From NCBI GenBank assembly GCA_946811185.2, contig OX328111.1, positions 41,838,388 through 41,902,387 on the forward strand: DNA of 64,000 bases, read 5' to 3'. The notes beneath the pieces were generated by a model. That model was not told the origin of the DNA and did no database searches. It saw nothing but the letters and a program-made list of their open reading frames with translations. A program made the position numbers and the translations under genes. Source of the stretch: Hippopus hippopus. Taxonomy: Eukaryota; Mollusca; Bivalvia; Cardiida; Cardiidae. Positions 47,434-58,036 of this stretch are shown piece by piece. Each line of letters starts with the position of its first letter. The stretch's first letter is position 1.

Positions 47434-48577
47434 AACAAGAGGGCCATGATGGCCCTGTATCGCTCCACTGGCTAATAAGTAAAAACACTACAAGCCAAAC
47501 ATTACAATACTTGGTCAATTGGTTTCAAACTTGAAGACATACAAATTTTTTTCTATAAAATCCTACGAGAAAGTTATGACCCCCGGGCAAAGCCATTTTT
47601 GACCACAAAGCTATAATTACTTGAATCCTTGTGGAGGTCCACAAGATAAAGCCCCATACCAAATCATACAGGTCTAGAATGTGTGGTTACAAACAAGAAG
47701 ATTTTCAAAGTTTCCTCAATAAAAAGCCCTGTAAAACATGAGACCCATGAGACAGGGCTAAATTTAGTAGCCCTAGGTCTTATTATGGTTAGTAACAAGA
47801 GGATTTATAAAGTTTTCACCACAAAAACCCATGTAAAACTTGTGACCCCTGGTGTAGGGACAAACTTGACCCCAAGGCTATAATTTGGGCCCTCTTGGTA
47901 GAGGTCTACTACATAAAGCTACATGCAAAATTTTGTAGTCCTAGGCCTCATGGCTTGGTACGAGAAGATTTTTAAAGTTTTCCCTATATAAGCCCATGTA
48001 AAACTTGTGACCCCCAGGGACAGGCCAAATTTGACCCCAAAGCTATAATTTGGGCACTCTTGGTAGACGCCCACTTGATAAAGCTACATGCCAAATTGGT
48101 AGCCCTAGGCCCTATGACTAGGTACCAGAAGGATTTTAAAGTTTTCCCTATATAAGCCCATATAAAACTTGGGATCCCCGGGGCGGGGCCAATTTTGACC
48201 CCAAGGCTATTATATGAACGAACTTGGTAGAGGTCCACTAGATAAAGGTACATGCCAAATTTGGTAGCCCTAGGCATTATGGTTTCAGACAAGAACATTT
48301 TCAAAAGATTTTCAATATTTTTCAGTTTTGTTGACATGGCAACCAGAGTTTTTGAAGGAATCAAATTCTTTCAAGAAATTCTGAAGAGGACCATTGCAGG
48401 ATCATTTCTGTGAAGTTTCATCAAAATTGGATGGGTAGTTTCAGAGATGATGATGTTTGAAATAAAAGTTAACGCACTGATGGACGGATGGAAGGATGCA
48501 AGGACGGACGGACGGATGCACCACGGACACCGGGCCATGACATAAGCCCGCTGGCCTTTGGCAAGTGGAGCTAAAAA
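47434..48577 (+). mobile_element. Helentron-like (HINE) element with about 165-bp central repeats
   Basis: Starts ACAAGAGGGCCATGATGGCC with a GGGCCATGATGGCCC hairpin, then TGTATCGCTCCACTGGC. Ends CTGGCCTTTGGCAAG, TGGAG, CTAA (48571-48574). The start GCTCCACTGG and end AGTGGAGC are complementary. The core repeats a degenerate unit: GCTATAATTTGGGC-CTCTTG recurs at about 47875 and 48041, and a weaker form at about 48203, so the spacing is about 162-166 bp. A GGAC-type run lies near the end. It sits in the 17.7-kb dvl intron in the antisense orientation to the gene. Confidence 0.75.
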
Positions 48578-50183
48578 CTATGTCAGGTACTTACCATTCT
48601 GTACTAAACTGTGTACTTTCTTCTACAGGATTTTTGTCAAAACGGATTTCTGGAATCTTCTTAACAACTTTCTCGTCTGATTTCCATCAAGCTATGTATT
48701 TCAAAACGCCAACAACCTTTTCTGCATTTTTAATAAGCCTATTCTAACAACCCTAAAGGAGAAAACGTTGTGGGAAAAGGAGAAAATGCTGGTAATCAGT
48801 ATTTTCTTCCATTCACACGATGTTTCCTACCCTATCAAAGACAAAAATCATCATTTGAGGTACATTTGTCATTTGCAAATGCTTTCAACTTGGTCCAGTC
48901 CAAAATTTTGTTTATTGGTTTAAGGTTAAATATGGACTTGTCTAAAATTCTGCAATCTAGAATAGAATTAAAACCACAGAGATATCATGACAAGACTCTC
49001 CTTACTTAAACATTCACTCTCCATTTAGGTTTAGTCAAATTCAATTGCTACAGAAAATTAAAACAAAAAATCTGTAACTGTGCTGACTCCTAACAAAATT
49101 TTGTCAAGCTCTGACACAAGTAAGAGCAACCAGGCAATTTGAAATTTACATGTCTATTCCAAGTCAATGTCATTCACAACATTACTTTCCCTTTTGGTAG
49201 CTACAACTCACTGTAACATTCTTTTATGATGTCCGACAGTTAATTTTTACTTTATCACGAACACACTTTGTCTCTTGGGCTTCCAAAATAATCCAACACT
49301 GTCTCAAAAAGGATACATTAGCTACAAACTACTGTACCTAATGTTAAGTTCTAGGGTAGATAACTCTGTCATGCTTGTGATGTAAACAGTGGAATCTTGT
49401 TATATAAAAATTTAGTACAACACTACAACACAGGTGTATAAACAGATTATCAATTTTATTTTACCAGTCTCTTTTCAGCTTGCAAGAAATCTATGAAATA
49501 CTTTAAAGATAATGGTAAGTTACATTACATTTGTCAGTCCCAGGAATAAAAACTGCTACGTACTTGGATCAAAGTTGACCCTTTACAAGTCTCTGTTTTA
49601 ATGACCCCGGTGTAAAAGGCACAACTGATGAGACAAACATTTTGTCCTCTCGTAAAGAATAAAAGAATGAATGTATTTTTATGGCCCATCAACAACTAGA
49701 GTCAAAGGTCAAAGTCAAATACAAAAGGTCAGTGAATAATATGAGGACAGTGAGTATATGAGGGAATAAATGATACAACATGATGCACATACCTGGGTAT
49801 ATTAGCCCTCCTGAAACATGAAATTATGAAAAGAAATAAGAAAATGGTTGCTATGGCAATGATAAATGAGGATACAGGAGTTGAAGTAAGAAAACATACA
49901 CCAGTATACAAATAGTGTGATAGTTAACTTTTACTGTGCTAAAAGCTATATCTGATGCTATAGCAAAGTGTAGATCAAGATCAGAATGATATATCTGCTT
50001 TTTTATTGTCTGAAATGAATACAATGCACAATAATTGAGTGCATTCTGTTCATACAGAGCACCTTAATAGTAAAATTCCATAGCTGCCTTTGACTCCATA
50101 TCTTGCAAAATATCTGACAGTACTGATCCACTGTTAGAATGCACAGTACAAGACTAAAATTTTGTTGTTTGATAGAGTTAATA

Positions 50184-50454
50184 TACCGTATTTCTCCCAA
50201 TAAAAGCTCCTGGGAGCTATGCAAAACGTAGATAGGGCGCCTTTATTTTGTACCCAATTTGCAAAGCAAAAAGTCTGTCCAATTTTGTATTTCTTTGTGT
50301 TTTAGTGATTGTTAAGAGGAAATATTAATCAATTTAGAGGAAATATTCATGAAATTCTTCAAATATTGTCATTTTAAACAACTAATGTCAACATTAATCA
50401 ACATGGGGGGGAGCTACTATTAGGGAGGGCGCCTTTATTAGGAGAAATACGGTA
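50184..50454. mobile_element. TA-flanked MITE, second copy
   Basis: Ends CCGTATTTCTCCCAATAAA and its near-complement (CCTTTATTAGGAGAAATACGG) between TA dinucleotides. About 270 bp, non-coding, in the large dvl intron. It matches 19885-20189, so both derive from one family, probably mariner-type given the TA target. Confidence 0.8.
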
Positions 50455-51519
50455 CCCATGACCAGATAGAAAATAACCACACCTACAGTTGAAACTGAGT
50501 ACAAATTTGGACAGATACAATAGAGCCATGCTCTGGCAAAAGAGACAAACTGCATCTCTGTGGTGCATGATACCAAGCAAGTCATCACATAATTATGGAT
50601 CTATAAAATCCATTTTTCTAACAACTGACTGAATCCTGAGGCAGAACCATCTTTGTACATGCAGGAAATTTACAAAAAGTGGAAAGTTTTGCCAACAGAA
50701 AAAGTTGATGATTAAGGATTTTTTTTAATCTGTAGACGTTTCCAAAATTAATCAGCTTTTAGGTTACTTTCAATGGATAACTTTGTTCAAGGGTCAATGC
50801 AAAATATGTAGAATATCAACCAACAGATGCAAAATCATAATTGTGGCCAGTAACCAGCATTTTCTCCTTTTCCCACAACGTTTTCAACCTTTTCAGAGAA
50901 ATTCCACAATTTGAGCCACATATAAACTGTTGTCTGCAAAAGCTTTCAATTTCGACCAGTCTAAATTTTTTTTTTCCTTTAGTAAAGAGTTACACAATTG
51001 GTTTAAGTTTACTTTCTCTATTCATTTAAAGTGGCATTCTGTTTTGTTCTTGAGCAACCCTTGGAACAATGCTGTAACCCAATGACATAAACCCTTAAAG
51101 CTCCTATCACAACTTTAACTGCCTTTGTAGTCAGTGAAGATTAAGATCAGATGTCACAAAAAGCACATTTCAATCTTTGATCTACACTGTCTGCTTTGCA
51201 GAGATATTCTGGACAAGAGCAATCTTAAAATTGCAATTATGTACATAAGTGTCTCGACTGAAAAATTTTACATTACTGAAAATGTATGCTAAGGTTATTC
51301 AGTGCTTTATGGGTTAAAATGTATCATAGAAAAAAGCTTTGCAAGAAAAGATATTGGAAAAGCAGTCTGAATCATGTATTGAATGTAAGTAAAAAATGAT
51401 GGATTAATGAAGCCCAAAACTCATATAAAAAAAATCCCATACTCTGAAATCCAGATAAAAGGGGTCTACAAATTCTAAAATCCTTCATTCTTTACTAAAA
51501 CCTATACTATGGATACTCA

Positions 51520-51746
51520 TTAACCCTTTACCAAACAATCCCTGGTTTTCATGTCCATGGAAAAAAGGCTTTTGAAAACATTGTGGGAAAAGGAGAAAAT
51601 GCTGGTAACCAGCATTTTCTCCTTTTCCCACAATGTTTTCTACCTTACCACGGAGCCTAAGTTCATTTGTACCAATTTTGCATTTATCTTTTGCAGATGC
51701 TTTTGAATTTGAAAGTCTAAAATTTGTTTGTTTGGGAAAGGGTTAA
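51520..51746 (-). mobile_element. TTAA hairpin MITE inserted in another hairpin element
   Basis: TTAA at 51520-51523 and 51743-51746, palindrome intact. Sequences on both sides (ACCTATACTATGGATACTCA before; CATTCTAATTAGTACCCAGA after) are the two halves of a fold-back element like the one at 52288-52495, so this copy landed in it. Confidence 0.9.
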
Positions 51747-51957
51747 AATGGTTTCATCGAAGCCATTCTAATTAGTACCCAGAAGATAGGTTTTAGTGAA
51801 GAAGTAAGGTAATATCATCACTCGAACCCCTTATCTGTACTTCTGCTATGACAAACACCAAACCATATCAAGTACCACTATACTTCTGACCAACTAGCCT
51901 TACCACGAACATGGACAACCTACACAAAATAGCCCACAAAGAAGAAGCAAAACTTAC

Positions 51958-52125
51958 CACCACTCAAATCTCCGAACACATAATAGCACTGTTCTGAAAA
52001 TGTGATTTTATTCACTGTATGCCGTATAAAGCCAGCTTTTAATAAATTACAGGCATACTTCCGCGCATCGCGTCTGTCTGCAAAACCCTCCACATGGGTG
52101 AACAACCACTCAACTAAGTCTGAAC
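51958..52125 (-). CDS. dvl: dvl exon: core and C-terminal half of DEP domain
   Basis: 168 bp, acceptor ACATTTCACAG and donor GTAAGTTT. It reads [56 protein letters not shown]. This is the DEP helix carrying the basic RRDARK and [13 protein letters not shown] residues used for membrane phospholipid contact, then the [14 protein letters not shown] strand that closes the fold. It leaves with one base, which with AT of the next exon gives Asp. The following intron (34289-51957) is 17.7 kb, the largest of the gene, and contains the mariner-like, HINE and many MITE insertions. Confidence 0.97.
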
Positions 52126-52287
52126 CTGTGAAATGTACAAATAAAACAACATTTTTAATATAACCTGTTTCCACATACTTATTTCAGGTCCAGCAAAAAG
52201 CTAGTCGAGATCACAAGAAGTAGAATCATTTAAGTGACAGAACAAATCTCATTAAAGAGACAAAGAAAAATCAAAGGGAAAAGGGTG

Positions 52288-52495
52288 TGTCAGACCTCCA
52301 GATAGAGGGAGTGATTTTGATTTTAAAATTAAAAATATTAATTATTCTGCACCAAACCCTATGTTATGGCTACTCATTAGAATCGTCTCAATGAGACGAT
52401 TCTAATGAGTACCCACAACATAGGGTTTGAAAGAGAAATAATGGATTTAGAATACCACCACTCCCCCTTATCTGGAGCTTTGGTGTTATTTGTTA
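52288..52495. repeat. fold-back element, arms about 100 bp
   Basis: The inner arms ACTCATTAGAATCGTCTCA and TGAGACGATTCTAATGAGT are perfect, continuing to AACCCTATGTT/AACATAGGGTT and, with mismatches, out to CTCCAGATA-GAGGGAGT / ACTCCCCCTTATCTGGAG. A second, split copy surrounds 51520-51746. Non-coding. Confidence 0.8.
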
Positions 52496-53736
52496 GCAGA
52501 AAATGCCTTGTTCAACAGCTTACCTGCTTTTAAGATTTTAACCCATTTCAAAACAATCCAATGTTTTAAGGAGCCCCAAGAATAAAGCTTTTGAAAACAT
52601 TGTGGGAGAAGGAAGACTGCTTGAAAAAAGCATATTTTCTCCTTTGCCTTTAATGTTATCTACCCTTTATCAAATCATAGAAGCCATACTTCATGTGTCA
52701 TTTACAAGTACTATCAGTATGGATAAACCTAAAATTTATCATGGGGTAAATAAAGAAATAGCCCTAAGGCTGCAAATCAAAAACAAGAGCACCACATGCC
52801 TGTGAAAATGCTGGGCTGCAGTTCTTTCTAGTAAAAATTTTAAGGTCAATAATGGGCATAACTGTGTCAAAAATATTTTGAGGTTTGCCTGCCTCTGATA
52901 TATATGTTCCCCTTTTGATACTTAAATAATCTGAATTTAAAGAAAATCCTTTTCAGGAATAACAGAGATATTACAAAGAATCATAGTTTTTGCACAATGA
53001 CAATGCAGACAACAGTGCAAGGGCTACTACAATACCTTGATGTTTTGTTCTAAAACAACCCAGCTAAAAACACTTCCAAACTTCTGTTCTACAGCTGACA
53101 AGCTGTATTGCTTTTCCCATAATCCTCCCCAAACAGGGTTGGGTAGGGGAGAGGGGGAAAAGAGACATGCACTGTTACCACTTATGTCTTTTGATAGAAC
53201 TCATACCCGGTCATCCTCATCAGCCCCAGCTAGTAACCAGCAATTTCTCCTTTTGCCACAATTGTTTTAAAAAGGTCTGATGCCAGTTAAGAAAATACAG
53301 TCATCCAAGCTGCTAAATTGTTCAGCCCTTTACCAAACAATCCCGAATTTTAACAACCCTGACAGATAAGGTGTTGAAAGTATTGTTGGAAAGGAAGAAA
53401 ATGCTTTTTCCACAATATTTTCTACCTTTAAACCAAGTCTCATCATTTGAGCCACATTTGTCTTCTGCAAATGCTTTCAACTTGAACAAGTCGAAAATTT
53501 TGTAGTCTAGTAAAGAATTAAACCTTTGCCAGACAATACAATTGTAGGGTTCTCCTTATTGAAAGCCTTTACAGACATCAGACCAAATCTGGCTAAAAAT
53601 CTGGTTACCAGCATTTTCTCCTTTTCCCTCAACATTTCCAAAAGCTTTCTTCCCAAGGATCATTTAAACTCTGGATGGTGTGGTACAGGGTTAAAGCACT
53701 AGCCAGATTTCATTGATTCAAAGAAGGCTTGCTTAC

Positions 53737-53868
53737 CTATGAATGCATTTGGTATAGTTATTTTAAGCCACATTCGATCTCGGATCTCAAGGCCAGAGTC
53801 AGGGGACGCCATGGCTTTTACAACAGTGGCCATGTCTGTATTGATGGTTAAATTAAGGTCATCAAATC
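53737..53868 (-). CDS. dvl: dvl exon: start of DEP domain
   Basis: 132 bp, acceptor TATTTTTCAG and donor GTAAGCAA, phases 1 in and 1 out. It reads [45 protein letters not shown]. The [31 protein letters not shown] stretch is the first DEP helix and loop, which presents hydrophobic residues to Frizzled and positions Dishevelled at the membrane. All family-invariant residues I can recognise are present. The ORF running past the donor is intron read-through. Confidence 0.97.
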
Positions 53869-55090
53869 CTGAAAAATACAAAGATGATAATTGTTTGATT
53901 AACTCTTTATAGAACAATCGTGAATTTTAATGATTCTGACAAGGTAACCAGCATTTTCTCCTGTTCCTACAATGTTTTCAAAAGCTTTCTTTCTCAGGTC
54001 GTTAAAACTCAGGATTATGAGGTATAGGGTTAAACTTCAGAGCACTGAGCACAATGAGGTCAATTTGCTATTCAAGATCAGACTGCTTTTGCATACAATA
54101 TAGATGAGTATAGTCAGACCATGGATTAACACTGTCACCTATTTTGACAAATTGTCTGGCAAGGGTACCCTTGAAGATACAATCCCATATTTAAACAACG
54201 ATAATGGGTAAGGCTTTGCAAAACATTGTGGGGAAAAAAGGGAAAATGCTGGTAACCAGCATTTCTTTTTTTCCCCCCCCAATGTTTTCTGTCCTTTGAC
54301 TCACAAATTCCATCATTTGAGCCACATCCAATTTATCATCAGCATATACCTTCAAATGGAACAAATCCAAAATTTTGTGCTTTGATATAGGGTTATGATA
54401 TTACTCTCCTACTTCATTTACCTGTACCTTTCCTTAATTACAGCTGATGTATTTTCACCTGTAGCTCCACTAATAATAATCCTCATTGTAAACTGATCAA
54501 AAATACATTCTTCTCTTTTTTAACTTACTCTGCCTAGGAAATTATGAAATCAAGAAGAGGCAAAACATTGTGGGAAAAGGAGAAAATACTAGTAACCAGC
54601 ATTTTCTCCATTTCTAACAATATTTTCTGCTCTTTCAATGACACATTCAGCCCTTAGAGCCTCTTTTGTCATCTGCAACAGCTTTCATCTTGAAAACTTT
54701 TGAATTTTGTTATCTGATAAACAGAGAAACTGGTTTATATATTTCTGAATTGGTTTACTTTCCCAAATTCCCAAATGACTGAATTTTAGAATGGTCCAAA
54801 TCCACAGCATTTGCAGACAACATATTAAATGTTGCACAAATTACGAAATCTGTTTTGGAAAGGGTGAAAAACATTGTGGGAAAAGGAGAAAATGCTTGTT
54901 ACTGGCATTTTCTCTTCTTCTCACAATGTTTTCAAAATTCTTTTTCCTAGGGGTCATGAAAACTCAGGAATGTGTGGTAAATGGTTCAATGAGGGATGAC
55001 GTTAAAGTAAACTATGCCTATACACAAAGGGCAAACAGTGACAATAACTTGTAGGCCAGTGGAGCCAACATTGATAGAATATAATACACA

Positions 55091-55116
55091 TACTCTCTGA
55101 TTCTGGTTTAAAACTC
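55091..55116 (-). repeat. duplicated exon end with a second splice donor
   Basis: These 26 bases repeat, with about three differences, the 26 bases at 55140-55165 that form the end and donor of the upstream dvl exon. The spacing is 49 bp. The copy keeps CAGAATCAGAGA followed by GTATGTG, a usable-looking donor. Reading through from the exon meets TAA at 55108-55110, so the distal donor would yield a product ending after the PDZ domain. Confidence 0.6.
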
Positions 55117-55142
55117 GCCAGACTGCATTAAATAATACTTAC

Positions 55143-55363
55143 TCTCTGATTCTGGTATAGAACTTGATATAGATGAACTTGTGGAGGTGATATTACTTAA
55201 GGATGGACTAGGTACACCTCGGCTAAGATATTCTTGTTTTAAAGCTGTTGTATGAGCTACCCAGGCTGATGGGTCAATTGGTCGTACTGGTTCCTGGCGA
55301 GGAACTGTAAAATAGCCTTTAGGATTTGGGTCCCAGCATTTGGCTACAACCAGAGTTATAGGT
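55143..55363 (-). CDS. dvl: dvl exon: last PDZ strand and PDZ-DEP linker
   Basis: 221 bp, acceptor CCTGAATACAG and donor GTAAGTAT. It encodes the last PDZ strand [15 protein letters not shown], then [28 protein letters not shown] and a Ser-rich run ending SSSIPESE. The YFTVPR and RPIDP-AWVAHT blocks are Dishevelled-specific linker motifs. It ends with a single A that joins GA of the next exon to give Arg. A diverged copy of the exon's last 26 bases, including a second GT donor, lies 49 bp further on (55091-55116). Use of that donor would read into a TAA at 55108-55110. Confidence 0.96.
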
Positions 55364-56264
55364 CTGTATTCAGGAAAAAAAAAAATAGACGATAATGTTA
55401 TCATACTATTACAAAAAGCAAAAACATCATACAAAATCTTCAACTCAGATTAACCTTTTTCCAGACTTTCAACTAACCTAATGAAAAAGAATTCTGAAAA
55501 CATTATTGGAAAAGAAGAAAATGCTAGTTACTAGCATTTTCTCCTCTCTCCACAGTGTTTTCTATGCTTCTATACACAAATTTCAGTTTTTGAGTCGTGT
55601 TTGATTTGTCGTCTGCAAATGCTTGTAATTAGGCTAGTAAAAAATTCTTCTGTGTTGTAAATTGTTATGCAAAAACATCTCTCATTAAGTAACATAGTAT
55701 ACAGTCACAGTTCACATGTACAGGACAGAAAGAGCTTCTTTGTGAAGAGGTTGCTTATCTGCTTGTAGATTTTCTAATGTCTGCTTATGTTCGTATATGC
55801 GTTATTTTTTCCAGCAATACTTCATATCATATCAACATGGTTTTATCTAATCATCAAGTCATGATAAGAAGGGGCTATCAAATTCTAGAAACATTATTTC
55901 CTCCATGAAAGCTTTGTTTTGGGTATTCCTTTAAGAGATTCTAGAGACATCTTGAATCTGTATCAAAAACACAGGTTTAACCCTTTCCAAAACAACAACT
56001 TTTAGGCCCTTCCAAATTCAAAGCATCTGCAGACGACAAACTTGAAAGAGGTACAAATGAAGTAAAGTTTTCTGACAAGGTAGAAAACATTGTGGGAAAA
56101 GGAGAAAATGCTGGTTACCAGCATTTTCTCCTTTTCCCATGATGTTTTCAAAAGGCCTCTATCTCTGGATAGTGAAAACCTGAGGTTGATTGGTACTTCA
56201 ATCATAACTGAACCCAGTGGGAAATCAAATGTGGATACTGGAAAATGTAACCAAAAATGTATTT

Positions 56265-56905
56265 TGAGTCATACTTTGTGAAAAGGTTCAATGCATCTGC
56301 AAAGAGTATTGACCCATGACAGCCTGCACAGTCTGCTCAGGCTAACCTAAATCAGAACTATGTGCTATCAACAGATTTTCTTACTAGTAGCAAAAAGCTT
56401 AAATCCAGTACAGCCTGCAGTCTGCTCAAGCTGACCTGGATCAATACTTTATTTTCTTACTAATAGCAAAGTGTTTCATTCTAGAACAGCCTGCAAAGTT
56501 TGCTCAGGCTAAAATGGATTGAAAATTTTTGCTACTCATCGATTCTCTTACTAATAGCAAATGATAAGAATAGCCTGCACAGTCCCCTAAGGCTGACCTG
56601 AATCAAAAGTTATTGCTTTTAGTCTAAAAGGTTTCAATTCAAGACAGCCTGCACAGCCTGCTCAGGCTGAACTGGATCAAAATTTTTTGCAATAAATACA
56701 TTTTCTTACAGCATTAAATTTTGATCCAGTCAGCCTGCGCAATCTGTGCAGGCTGTCTTGAATCAAAACAGTTCGCTGTAAGTGAATTTTCTGCATGTTG
56801 AAGAACCATTCTACCTCATGATTCAGTCGGTTTTTCAACAAAAATCCACACTGAGCAAGACCTTGCTTGTTACAATGCATGATAGAGATGCATTAAACCC
56901 CAGTT
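56265..56905. repeat. amplified GAGCCATGCTCTG-type element with six or seven hairpin modules
   Basis: Ends match the GAGCCATGCTCTG family (start GAGTCATACTTTGTGAAAAG; end GATGCATTAAACCCCAG). Instead of one central palindrome it has a series of CAGCCTGCACAGTCTGCTCAGGCTG-type hairpins (written here by pattern: CAGCCTGCA, spacer, CAGGCTGA) at about 56321, 56421, 56490, 56570, 56645 and 56730. They are separated by TTCTTACTAATAGCAAA-like spacers with a period of roughly 75-90 bp. It ends 32 bases before the dvl exon 56937-57065. Confidence 0.7.
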
Positions 56906-56936
56906 CATTTTATTAAGAAGTAAGATATGACCATAC

Positions 56937-57065
56937 CCAGGTTTCTGTACCGCCTCTCTCAGAGTGCGTACAGCATCGTCATTACTCATGTTCTCAAAGC
57001 TGACCCCATTAACCTCCAGGATCATGTCACCTGGTTCAATGCGGCCATCTTGGGCTACAGCTCCA
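56937..57065 (-). CDS. dvl: dvl exon: central PDZ domain
   Basis: 129 bp, acceptor TGTTTTACAG and donor GTATGGTC. It reads [43 protein letters not shown]. This holds the PDZ GD turn ([12 protein letters not shown]) and the alpha-B helix [11 protein letters not shown] that lines the ligand groove. It enters by completing a GG-T Gly codon and leaves with GG for the Gly that starts the next exon. A 640-bp array of hairpin modules ends about 30 bases from the donor (56265-56905). The donor GTATGG is somewhat off consensus but the phase fits. Confidence 0.97.
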
Positions 57066-57641
57066 CTGTAAAACAGGAAGAACAAGAATTTCACTGTCAT
57101 GATTTTGTGACAGTATTACTTTTTTCTCCAAAATTGTCTTGAGAGATTCCTTCTGCACTCTTTACCTTTCATGATCAACTTTTACAATTTTCTCCTCTTT
57201 ACTTTTCACAACTAAGATGAACTTACATTCCCTTCTTAATTGATTGTTTAGCAACATTCCCCTATTTTGACTTCCCTGTGGATTATTTGCTATGCAATCT
57301 GATAAGCCAATTTTCTCAGTAGTGAGAAGTCTCTTTTCTCCTGGGGAAGAAGGCTGTTGGGAACACCAGGAAAAGAAGAAAATGCTGGTAACAAGCATTT
57401 TCTCCTTTTCAAGCAGTGTTTTCCAAGCTTTTCAAAACCATTCTTTTGGATCGTCAAAATTCTGAATTCTTTGGTGAGGGGTTGGGTCAAAAAATTTTTT
57501 GAGCTCTGTTATAGTTTTCATTCTTTCTTGTAGAAAAGACTAAAATCTGTCAGTACAGTACAGTACTGGCTTAACTAATAAACCATGATTAATATGCTCC
57601 TGTATTTCTACAAGACGACGACTATACAAAGGTGAACTTAC

Positions 57642-57729
57642 CCTTTCATGATAGATCCTACATAAATACCCCCATCTCCCCCTTTGTTACTTTGGCCTAC
57701 AATACTGATACCCAGAAAATTTACTGTAT
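57642..57729 (-). CDS. dvl: dvl exon: PDZ carboxylate-binding loop
   Basis: 88 bp, acceptor TTGCTTTCAG and donor GTAAGTTC. The incoming G plus AT gives Asp, then [20 protein letters not shown] and IYVGSIMKG, leaving with GG (phase 2). FLGI is the PDZ carboxylate-binding loop that contacts the C-terminal or internal peptide of Frizzled, Dapper and other partners. The [15 protein letters not shown] stretch is diagnostic of Dishevelled among PDZ proteins. It was not visible as a long ORF because it is short and bounded by intron stops. Confidence 0.96.
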
Positions 57730-57806
57730 CTGAAAGCAAAGAGAAAAATGCTATGGATAAATAATTGCCTCTTACTCTTTACCAAATGAGAAAATTTTAG
57801 ATTTGT

Positions 57807-58036
57807 TTAACTCTTTACCAAACGACAAAATTTTGGACTAGTCCAAATTGAAAGCATTTGCAGACGACAAAATAATTGTGACTCAAAAAATTGAAACTTG
57901 ACTTTGAAAGAGTAGAAAACATTGTGGGAAAAGGAGAAAATGCTGGTCACCAGCATTTTCCCCTTTTCCCACAGTGTTTTCAGAAGGCTTCTTCCTTGGG
58001 GTCGTTAAAACTAGGGATTGTTTGTTAAAGGGTTAA
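57807..58036 (+). mobile_element. TTAA hairpin MITE, near-consensus
   Basis: TTAA at 57807-57810 and 58033-58036, A end CTCTTTACCAAACGACAAAA exactly as consensus. The palindrome has one or two changes (centre GGTCACC). Its last TTAA begins another, worn plus copy (58033-58210). Confidence 0.9.

Larger units (their letters stand above)
34289..51957. repeat. 17.7-kb dvl intron: contents
   Basis: TTAA MITEs at 34630-34890 (A-A hybrid), 35287-35503 (+), 35500-35730 (-), 35740-35955 (+), 36554-36744 (+), 37295-37520 (+), 37659-37938 (-, slipped), 38212-38755 (-, interrupted), 38930-39149 (-), 39150-39303 (+), 39434-39660 (-), 43188-43300 (+), 44015-44250 (+, variant), 47107-47240 (-), 48742-48928 (-), 50840-50992 (-), 51520-51746 (-). 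Others: SINEs at 36965-37213, 42080-42350 and 45430-45740, the mariner/HINE nest at 39756-42072, a HINE at 47434-48577 and a MITE at 50184-50454. 42640-43180, 44280-45300 and 49000-49900 show no recognisable feature. Confidence 0.7.
52126..57641. repeat. dvl introns between the PDZ and DEP exons: repeats
   Basis: TTAA MITEs at 52539-52750 (-), 53324-53521 (-), 53518-53694 (+), 53898-54031 (B-B hybrid), 54170-54396 (-), 54560-54730 (-, partial), 54755-54989 (+), 55451-55666 (-), 55977-56200 (+), 57330-57486 (B-B hybrid). A HINE-like copy at 52788-53068 and the hairpin-module array at 56265-56905. Every intron in this part of the gene longer than 500 bp has at least one. Confidence 0.75.
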
